Shown here: one piece after another, positions 6,441-11,172 of the stretch
Position numbering within the stretch: the stretch's first letter is position 1
Layout of the letters: each line of letters starts with the position of its first letter
Assembly: GCA_902500695.1 (NCBI GenBank)
Contig: CABVRQ010000106.1
Span: 1 to 11,172, forward strand
Reading direction: 5' to 3'
From: an uncultured Nitrospira sp.
GTDB lineage: Bacteria > Nitrospirota > Nitrospiria > Nitrospirales > UBA8639
Length of the DNA stretch: 11,172 nt
Program-made: the position numbers and the translations under genes
The notes under the pieces: generated by a model
The model's input: only the letters and a program-made list of their open reading frames with translations
Databases searched by the model: none
Told to the model about the DNA's origin: nothing

Positions 6441-7601
6441 TCAGTAATACAAGTGAAGGCCGATCCCGATCCACTCCGTGCGCTGGGAGTAAAATTGACC
6501 GTTGGGTGAAGCCCCCTTGTAATACTCCATTAATAATTGCAGCTTGCGGTCGCCGATGCGGGCATTTTCGAATTGAAGCCCGGCCATTATCGAACGGTTG
6601 ACTGTCCAATTGCTTCTCTCGTTGACCTGAAAATCTCCATACGCCACCGGGCGAATCTTTCCACTCAACAACGTCCAAGGGCTTGTCAGTTCGGCCCCGA
6701 ATTGAGTCGCGCCCCGCCCTAAGGTGTTAGGATCCCGATCCACCAGTATCCCGCCGCCGCCATACACACGGAACCAGTTAAACAGTTCATAAGACAACTT
6801 GAGATCGATTTCTTCATAGGACAAATTAATTCTGTTCGGCTGGTTATTGAGAATGAATTCATCCCCAAGATGCGAACTTTGATGATAGACGCGAATGAAA
6901 CCGGAAAACGGACCGGTCCGGTAACTGGTAAGCAGACCGGCAGTATAATCGGCGTTCACGAGGTCTTTGGACGAGGCGTCCAAATCGAACACACTGAAGA
7001 CCCCCCCCTGGAAGGCGATTTCCCATTGTCCATCGAATGGCGCGGCATCCCGATAGATCGAGAACGTTTCTCCGAAGTTTGCCGAGCCGGTTTTATTTGG
7101 TTCCGGACCTTGAGAAACACGACGGTACGCCACGGAGAAATGCGGCCAACGGGGGTCGGCATGAAGGGGATCGAAAAGAAGACCATCGGGAAGGAATTTG
7201 GATTCCGGCTCGGGAATTGTTTGCGTGATGGCATCCGATGGAGGAGTCTTTGGAATCTCCTCTGCGGCCATTCCCTCTCGGATTTCCACTCGTGTCACAC
7301 CTGGAATGCCTTCCAGGGCGGTCTGGACCTTCGTTCGGTCCAGAGTGGCAAGCGAATCAGCATACACGGTCACCACACCATCCTTGACGATCAATGACGC
7401 GTTGGTGGCATTAAACTCATGTTGAAGCACCGCGGCAGCATAGCCGGCGATGTAGGAATCTTCTACCGCTATGGCGGGCGGCATCCATCCAAAATGAAGA
7501 CAGAGGAGGGCCACGATCACTGTTGTCCATTTCCGCAATTTTCGATGGGCAGGGAAGGGGACAGCAGAATCCAGGTCGGGAGATCCAAGCGGTTGAGTCA
7601 T
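6441..7601 (-). CDS. exported BON-domain + DUF1207 outer-membrane-type protein
   Basis: A 386-residue protein in three parts. First is a long-n-region signal peptide (hydrophobic core about 26-40, likely cleavage after AIA at 45). Second is a BON-like domain (about 50-107, with LIVKDGVVTVYADSLA and GIPGVTRVEI). Third, after a short Pro/Glu linker, is a DUF1207-type domain (about 136-386) opening FLPDGLLFDPLHADPRWPHF and containing GFIRVYHQSSHLGDEFI. The C-terminal part alternates polar and apolar residues and ends in aromatics (GIGLHLYY), as expected for a beta-barrel in the outer membrane. BON domains bind phospholipid or envelope surfaces; the role of DUF1207 is unknown. The frame extends to an ATG at 7646, but the ATG at 7601 is chosen because AAGGAG lies 12 nt before it while 7646 has none. 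It is monocistronic with a strong terminator downstream. Confidence 0.82.
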   Translation of the reverse strand: MTQPLGSPDLDSAVPFPAHRKLRKWTTVIVALLCLHFGWMPPAIAVEDSYIAGYAAAVLQHEFNATNASLIVKDGVVTVYADSLATLDRTKVQTALEGIPGVTRVEIREGMAAEEIPKTPPSDAITQTIPEPESKFLPDGLLFDPLHADPRWPHFSVAYRRVSQGPEPNKTGSANFGETFSIYRDAAPFDGQWEIAFQGGVFSVFDLDASSKDLVNADYTAGLLTSYRTGPFSGFIRVYHQSSHLGDEFILNNQPNRINLSYEEIDLKLSYELFNWFRVYGGGGILVDRDPNTLGRGATQFGAELTSPWTLLSGKIRPVAYGDFQVNERSNWTVNRSIMAGLQFENARIGDRKLQLLMEYYKGASPNGQFYSQRTEWIGIGLHLYY

Positions 7602-7613
7602 TGAAAATCTGCT

Positions 7614-7619
7614 CTCCTT
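7614..7619 (-). promoter_or_regulatory. ribosome binding site for the BON/DUF1207 gene
   Basis: AAGGAG on the minus strand, 12 nt before the ATG at 7601, a slightly long spacing. It is embedded in the palindromic 12-mer CTCCTTAAGGAA, which also surrounds the ribosome binding site of the gene starting at 8764. Confidence 0.55.
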
Positions 7620-8184
7620 AAGGAAATATGGTGGTGAGAAGAACATGGCGATATAACAACCAACGATCAGTGAAACCGTGGGAAGCTCTCATGGCTGACA
7701 CGACAGATCCCCCTCATTTTTGAGTCATCGGGTTAGGGACTCAGCGCTGGTCTACACTGAGGAACCCCTGGTTCTAAAATATCAGGATGAATGCGCCTGG
7801 TTGGACAGACAAAAGATCATGGCGAGGGGCGTAATTTGGACATTGTCAGAAGAAACATTCTACCCATAAGGGGTTCGAATAAATGAGCTGTGGAAAAATG
7901 GAACGGACGCTCCAATAACGGGATAAGTATGACGCACCGGCTTGATCACAATCATCGCCACACGATCCAGCGGGTTTAGTAAGGCGTTACCGGTCCTTCG
8001 ACATGCGCAATGGACTGAACGCCGTCTCCAGGTTCCGAGGGATTGGTTCCAGCAGTCAACCGTCTATTTGGCCCGAATCAGCCGGGAATGTCATTCAGAT
8101 GAAAAGATCGACGGGTCCCACAAGACAGGTGACTGATCGTGTATTCAAAAAAGACGATTTCGTTCCTATGTATGTCCCAATATG
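7620..8184. other. long noncoding stretch, possible unannotated plus-strand transcript
   Basis: About 565 bases with no convincing gene on either strand. The left part should carry the minus-strand promoter of the BON/DUF1207 gene. Plus-strand frames of 64 and 60 codons (7942-8136, 8003-8185) overlap each other and lack ribosome binding sites and recognisable composition. The stretch ends in a strong plus-strand terminator (8185-8222) that no plus-strand gene accounts for, so a small RNA or short mRNA may be made here. Confidence 0.4.
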
Positions 8185-8222
8185 AAGGCCGGCTGGAGAG
8201 TGAGTCCAAAGCCGGCCTTTTT
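8185..8222 (+). terminator. rho-independent terminator with no assigned plus-strand gene
   Basis: AAGGCCGGCT (8185-8194) and AGCCGGCCTT (8210-8219) form a perfect 10-bp stem, with the 3' arm running into a T-tract to 8222. The T-tract orientation favours plus-strand transcription. The nearest clear plus-strand gene starts 1.5 kb further right, so the transcript it ends is unknown. Confidence 0.75.
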
Positions 8223-8357
8223 CTGAATATTTCAAAAAGGAATGTGGATTATTTTTTCATCGGTTCCTCTTTGGTGGTTTCTTTTTCCTTTTACTCCCTT
8301 TAAACCCTATCGGGTTGTATCTCCGGCCAATGCCTGCTCTCCTTATCCGTAGAAATC

Positions 8358-8401
8358 AAAAAAAAGCGGCCGGCAAATGGAGGCACCATCCGCCGGCCGC
8401 T
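8358..8401 (-). terminator. rho-independent terminator after the 99-residue exported protein gene
   Basis: On the minus strand a perfect 10-bp GC-rich stem (AGCGGCCGGC, 8401-8392, and GCCGGCCGCT, 8374-8365) with a 17-nt loop is followed by eight T (8365-8358). It lies about 64 nt past the stop codon at 8465. Confidence 0.87.
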
Positions 8402-8464
8402 CAAACACAATACAGTCTATTCACACTTCCTTCTCACAAAGAAAGAAGCGATAAAAGACCTCTG

Positions 8465-8764
8465 CTATTTACCAATATTGTCTATCGTTTCATTAGCGGT
8501 TTTACCCGTTTTATTCACTTCTCCCTTAGCCCCGTCCTTGAGTTGATCCATCATGCCACCGGCTTCTTCTTTCGTGCCGCTCTGGGCTTTAATCGCTTGC
8601 TCTTTTGCCGCATCCGTCATATCCATGCCCTTATGAGCGTCAGTTGAAGTCTTTGTTGTTTCGTCGGCTTTACCTTTCAAGGAATCCATCATGCCAGCGG
8701 AGGACACTCCGGCTAAACCCACCACAAAAAACACGGAAAGGACTACGGATAGTACCTGCTTCAT
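8465..8764 (-). CDS. small exported hypothetical protein with internal duplication
   Basis: A 99-residue protein with a clean signal peptide (hydrophobic core 4-18, likely cleavage after SSA at 23) and a charged, Lys/Thr/Asp/Gly-rich mature part of about 76 residues without Cys or aromatics. The mature part contains two related units: GMMDSLKGKADETTKT (from 24) and GGMMDQLKDGAKGEVNKTGKT (from about 69). It probably forms amphipathic helices in the periplasm. No family was recognised; it resembles small stress-type hydrophilic proteins in composition only. The start at 8764 has a near-ideal AAGGAGG 6 nt upstream, and a strong terminator follows, so it is likely well expressed as its own unit or as the second gene after the lipoprotein gene 95 bp upstream. 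Confidence 0.8.
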   Translation of the reverse strand: MKQVLSVVLSVFFVVGLAGVSSAGMMDSLKGKADETTKTSTDAHKGMDMTDAAKEQAIKAQSGTKEEAGGMMDQLKDGAKGEVNKTGKTANETIDNIGK

Positions 8765-8770
8765 AAAAAA

Positions 8771-8777
8771 CCTCCTT
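8771..8777 (-). promoter_or_regulatory. strong ribosome binding site for the small exported protein
   Basis: AAGGAGG on the minus strand, 6 nt before the ATG at 8764. It lies in the 12-mer CTCCTTAAGGAA shared with the leader of the BON/DUF1207 gene. Confidence 0.7.
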
Positions 8778-8859
8778 AAGGAAGAACGTGAATGAGGGGG
8801 AAAAATTACTCTGCACCTTTCCTCAAACTGAAGTCAATCAGCAGGGATACGAACCATCT

Positions 8860-9453
8860 CTATCGACGAAACCGTTTCCCGCCACCATATCCTCGACCAA
8901 AATACCCAAAAGAATACGGCGAATACGGCCAATACGAACCCCAATAACCGCCCCCATAAGGCCCCCAATAGGGACGATACCCATACCGGTTTTGGGGAAT
9001 CAGCGGCCACACTTTCAACCCCTGAATGGCAACCACAGGATAGACTTTTTCTTCTTCATCCACTTGCACGGAGGCCTGCCCGGTGACTTCCCCTATCATT
9101 GTTAAGCGAGTGCCTTCGGGAAGCGTGGCCGGATCAAGAAAGGTCTGCTGAGTGGCAATGAAACGGCCCTTGGACTTGGTCCGGTCCCATTCCGGAACAG
9201 AATCGTTGTCTAAAGGGATCTGAAGCACCATCACTTCTGTCCGGTCTACGAGACGTTTCGCGGAGAGCACCACTCCGCCCACCTTGATAATCTTTCCTAT
9301 ATGAGCGGAGGGATCTTGAACCACGTGTGAAAACGACACGCCAGCCGTAACCTGCGCTTCCTGATTTGTGGAAAATGGGGATGAGGAAAATGTCGCGCAC
9401 CCACTCAGGGCAATCGACAAAACCAGGTGAATGATCCATATCCCAACCTTCAT
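8860..9453 (-). CDS. Slp-family outer-membrane lipoprotein with Tyr/Gly-rich tail
   Basis: A 197-residue lipoprotein. The signal peptide ends in a lipobox (ALSGC, Cys19), so the mature protein should be lipid-anchored. Residues about 35-150 match the Slp family of starvation-inducible outer-membrane lipoproteins: VSFSHVVQDPSAHIGKIIKVGGVVLSAK, then VMVLQIPLDNDSVPEWDRTKSKGRFI and LTMIGEVTGQ. The last 45 residues are a Tyr/Gly/Trp/Pro-rich tail (RYGYRPYWGPYGGGYWGSYW and onward) ending KRFRR, low-complexity and possibly surface-exposed. The frame runs up to 9561, but the ATG at 9453 fits because the lipoprotein signal starts there and AAGGAGGT lies 12 nt before it. The gene upstream is divergent, so this is the first gene of its unit; the small exported protein follows after 95 bp with no obvious terminator between them. 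Confidence 0.86.
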   Translation of the reverse strand: MKVGIWIIHLVLSIALSGCATFSSSPFSTNQEAQVTAGVSFSHVVQDPSAHIGKIIKVGGVVLSAKRLVDRTEVMVLQIPLDNDSVPEWDRTKSKGRFIATQQTFLDPATLPEGTRLTMIGEVTGQASVQVDEEEKVYPVVAIQGLKVWPLIPQNRYGYRPYWGPYGGGYWGSYWPYSPYSFGYFGRGYGGGKRFRR

Positions 9454-9465
9454 AGTTTCGCTCTT

Positions 9466-9473
9466 ACCTCCTT
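9466..9473 (-). promoter_or_regulatory. ribosome binding site that sets the Slp-family start
   Basis: AAGGAGGT on the minus strand, 12 nt before the ATG at 9453. It supports the start immediately before the lipoprotein signal rather than the far upstream 9561. Confidence 0.6.
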
Positions 9474-9663
9474 GTCGTATTATACCCCCTCTCCTGCGCC
9501 TTTGAAGAGGAAGGAACGGCAAGGATTTCTTTACTGCCAATTTGAAGAGCTTCCGAGTCATTTAGTTTGTGCACAAGCCAACGAGAATTCCAGGGACTCA
9601 TGTGTTCCATCCAGGAACCGCAAAACGCTCATGACCGGTTGGTTCTTTGACTTGTGATTTCCA

Positions 9664-9691
9664 TTGTTCCAGGTTACATTTCACTTATTAC
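9664..9691 (+). promoter_or_regulatory. possible sigma-70-like promoter for the histone-like gene
   Basis: TTGTTC (9664-9669) and TATTAC (9686-9691) are separated by 16 nt and lie about 40 nt before the plus-strand start at 9733. Each box matches the consensus at only about four positions, so this is a weak call, supported mainly by its position and the AT-rich context. Confidence 0.3.
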
Positions 9692-9732
9692 TATTCGGGG
9701 AATGACCTCTACATACACCAAAGGAGCAGACG

Positions 9733-10176
9733 ATGGCGGTAAAAAAAGCGGTAAAGAGCACGGCGAGACAAGCAACTAAGAAGGCCTCTCAAGTCAAGTC
9801 GGCGGCCAAGAAAAAATCAGCGACCGTGGCCAAGCAAGCCAAGACAGCGGCCAAAGCCGGGGTAAAGAAAGCCAAAAGCGCAACCAAACGGGCAAAAAGC
9901 ACTGTGTCCCAAGCCAAGAAAACAGCCGTTAAGCGAGCCACCAGCGTTTCTTCGCGTGCAAAGAAAACCGTGAGCCAATTAAAAAAGAAAGGGGCGACAA
10001 AAGTGGCCTCGACCACAAAAGCGGTCAAAAAGAAAACTGGAAACACTACAAACACAGTTCGCAGCGCAGCGAAGATAACCGGAAAGACGGTAGGGAAAAA
10101 CGTGGGAAAAGCCATAAAAGCAGTTGAGCAATTTGTCCAGCAGGCCCAGGAATATGGCAAAACGCTCCTGAGCTAA
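9733..10176 (+). CDS. histone H1-like Lys/Ala-rich DNA-binding protein
   Basis: A 147-residue, highly basic protein built mainly of Lys, Ala, Thr, Ser and Val with irregular AKKxx / KKAxSxxKxA repeats over residues 1-120, like the C-terminal tail of eukaryotic H1 and bacterial H1-like proteins (AlgP/Hc1/PhaF-type tails). It should bind DNA nonspecifically and compact the nucleoid. The last 25 residues (IKAVEQFVQQAQEYGKTLL) are less basic and look like an amphipathic helix that might dimerise. No globular DNA-binding domain is present. AAGGAG (9721-9726) lies 6 nt before the ATG, a clear start. It is the only clear plus-strand gene and is divergent from the lipoprotein gene. PhaF-type phasins share this tail but have a large phasin domain that is absent here. 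Function is inferred from composition only. Confidence 0.85.
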   Translation: MAVKKAVKSTARQATKKASQVKSAAKKKSATVAKQAKTAAKAGVKKAKSATKRAKSTVSQAKKTAVKRATSVSSRAKKTVSQLKKKGATKVASTTKAVKKKTGNTTNTVRSAAKITGKTVGKNVGKAIKAVEQFVQQAQEYGKTLLS

Positions 10177-10292
10177 TACCCGGTTGTCCCGCAAAACTTG
10201 AATGGGTGAGATTAAATGTGAAAATTTTGATTTCATCCTCAAGATTAAGCAGGTAAACAATGTGTAATTGCCATAGGCTGGAACCGACCGTA

Positions 10293-10358
10293 CATTTTGA
10301 GACCACGGCGAAGGATCTGTGCCCAGGTTGACGATGCCACGTCTCCGCCAGATCCTTC
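10293..10358. repeat. 66-bp repeat, copy 1
   Basis: About 85% identical to copy 2 at 10390-10455, in direct orientation, 97 bp apart start to start. It contains a perfect 10-bp inverted repeat GAAGGATCTG / CAGATCCTTC (3' arm 10349-10358), so it can form a hairpin. It lacks the outer inverted end present in copy 2. Confidence 0.75.
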
Positions 10359-10389
10359 ATTCCACTCAGGTAGTCCCAAAGTAACTTGG

Positions 10390-10495
10390 CATTCTGAGCC
10401 CACGGCGAAGAATCTGTAACCAAGGTGACGATGTCAGGTCTCTGCCAGATCCTTCGGTTGACCTTGCCCTGAGCTTTGCCGAATGGGTCAGAATG
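10390..10495. repeat. 66-bp repeat, copy 2, with outer inverted ends
   Basis: Positions 10390-10455 repeat copy 1. The copy is more complete: CATTCTGA (10390-10397) has its reverse complement TCAGAATG at 10488-10495, and the inner arms GAAGAATCTG / CAGATCCTTC pair with one mismatch. This is the plan of a palindromic dispersed intergenic repeat (REP/MITE-like). No reading frame belongs to it. Confidence 0.75.
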
Positions 10496-10545
10496 ACAAT
10501 GGCCTCCTTGATCGGAGGGAAGAAGAGAAAACGGGTTTGACACTA

Positions 10546-11172
10546 TTACCGCGAACAGCGGTCTTTAAAAGTCAGTTCGGCAATCCCGGATTTATCCAAC
10601 TCGCCTTTCCCCAACTTCACCAATCGCTGATACTGGTCCAACGTCGCTTTAGCCAAAGGTAGGGTCAGGCCTTCGGATTCGGCCAGTGCAGAGGCAATAC
10701 CGGAATCCTTCGCCGCATGGGCTGCCGAGAAATAGCATTCGTGATCACGATGTTGCATGTCGGCTCCATCGGTTTCCAAAACCCGTGACGCCGCTCCGGT
10801 TTGGCCGAACACCTCACGCACCATCGTCACATCCAATCCCAGCGCCGCTCCGAGGCCCAAGCCCTCCGCCAATCCGGCCGTATTGATATTCATCACCATA
10901 TTGACTAGAGCCTTCATCTTTGATGCCTGCCCCGCCAATCCAATGTACCGTAAATTCGTACTGAGATCTTCCAGGAGAGGCTTGGCCAGGTCAAAGACCT
11001 CCTGTCTTCCGCCACACATCAAATACAATGTTCCTTCGCGAGCTTGAGTAATGCTACTCGCCATGCAAGCTTCCAGAGTCTGCCCACCACGAGCTTCAAC
11101 TTGCTTTTCGATTTCAATATGAACCTGAGGGGACAGCGTCGCACAATTCACAAACAACCGTCCCTCGGCATT
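10546..11172 (-). CDS. NAD(P)-dependent beta-hydroxyacid dehydrogenase, 5' end beyond the window
   Basis: The last 208 or so residues of a 6-phosphogluconate-dehydrogenase-like (3-hydroxyisobutyrate / glyoxylate-succinic semialdehyde reductase) enzyme; the family is usually about 290 residues, so roughly 80 N-terminal residues including the NAD(P)-binding glycine motif lie off the right edge. The reading frame stays open to 11172, and the TTG at 11157 reads as an internal Leu. Numbering from the first visible codon, ATLSP matches the family STVSP-type segment. GLAGQASKMKALVNMVM carries the catalytic-type Lys87 and Asn91, with the KMKxxVNM arrangement of the GLYR/GHBDH branch. KDSGIASALAESEGLTLPLA is the C-terminal signature. 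The substrate loop usually reading [DE]APVSG[GS] is EACMASS here (34-40), replacing the conserved Pro and Ser. The substrate is therefore uncertain; reduction or oxidation of a small hydroxy- or semialdehyde acid is inferred. Confidence 0.87.
   Translation of the reverse strand, partial: NAEGRLFVNCATLSPQVHIEIEKQVEARGGQTLEACMASSITQAREGTLYLMCGGRQEVFDLAKPLLEDLSTNLRYIGLAGQASKMKALVNMVMNINTAGLAEGLGLGAALGLDVTMVREVFGQTGAASRVLETDGADMQHRDHECYFSAAHAAKDSGIASALAESEGLTLPLAKATLDQYQRLVKLGKGELDKSGIAELTFKDRCSR

Larger units (their letters stand above)
10177..10545. other. noncoding stretch between convergent genes, holding repeats
   Basis: About 369 bases between the ends of the histone-like gene and the edge dehydrogenase. 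It contains two copies of a 66-bp repeat (10293-10358 and 10390-10455) and, at 10503-10518, a 5-bp hairpin without a T-tract. No convincing terminator for either gene was recognised apart from the repeat hairpins themselves. A 165-codon minus-strand frame crossing it is not called. Confidence 0.5.

Noticed and set aside
7942..8185. Overlapping plus-strand frames of 64 and 60 codons before the orphan terminator
   Set aside because: Neither has a ribosome binding site or protein-like composition and they overlap in different frames. Kept only as a possible RNA transcript.
9789..10160. Minus-strand 123-codon frame predicting a very hydrophobic, membrane-like protein
   Set aside because: It is the mirror of the Lys/Ala-rich histone-like gene: AAG/AAA and GCC codons read backwards give Phe, Leu, Ala and Val. 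There is no ribosome binding site, and the plus-strand gene explains the sequence.
10503..10518. Small hairpin CCTCC-TTGATC-GGAGG as a terminator
   Set aside because: The stem is only 5 bp and no T-tract follows on either strand.
1..11172. CRISPR array, tRNA or rRNA genes, transposase or phage genes, toxin-antitoxin or defence genes
   Set aside because: Looked for and not seen: no regularly spaced repeats, no cloverleaf or rRNA-like sequence recognised, and no translated frame resembling these families.

Overview
The window is about 11.2 kb of bacterial chromosome of moderate GC content. It is almost entirely coded on the minus strand; one clear gene is on the plus strand. No rRNA, tRNA, CRISPR array, transposase or phage gene was seen. 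The best guess for the source is a Nitrospirota (Nitrospira-type) bacterium. That rests on the mix of genes (an E1-alpha/E1-beta/E2 pyruvate dehydrogenase set, a BON + DUF1207 outer-membrane-type protein, an Slp-type lipoprotein, a histone-H1-like Lys/Ala protein) and on an intergenic repeat that resembles repeats recalled from Nitrospira genomes. This is inference, not a database result.

Layout, left to right. A VOC-superfamily (glyoxalase/extradiol-dioxygenase-like) gene lies at 81-527. A noncoding gap follows, holding a 12-bp perfect hairpin, and then a secreted GlcG/HbpS-family (DUF336) protein at 926-1477. Next is an exported six-repeat ankyrin protein at about 1587-2276. The centre is a pyruvate dehydrogenase operon read right to left: pdhA (5143-6135), pdhB (4079-5047), pdhC (2460-3761). 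A 137-bp structured repeat sits between pdhB and pdhC. No E3 (dihydrolipoamide dehydrogenase) gene is in the window, so the complex must take it from elsewhere.

The right half is an envelope-protein group. It has a BON-domain + DUF1207 protein (6441-7601) with its own terminator, an unusually long noncoding stretch (7602-8464) with two strong terminators of opposite orientation, a 99-residue exported protein with an internal duplication (8465-8764), and an Slp-family lipoprotein with a Tyr/Gly-rich tail (8860-9453). Divergent from these is the plus-strand histone-H1-like gene (9733-10176). It is followed by two diverged copies of a 66-bp repeat and by the 3' part of a beta-hydroxyacid dehydrogenase gene that runs off the right edge (10546-11172).

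The PDH genes clearly work together, converting pyruvate to acetyl-CoA. The other genes look like independent transcription units for envelope, stress or nucleoid functions. No convincing new multi-gene system was found. The most useful leads are an orphan plus-strand terminator that implies an unannotated transcript, the repeat inside the pdh operon, and the altered active-site motif in the edge dehydrogenase.
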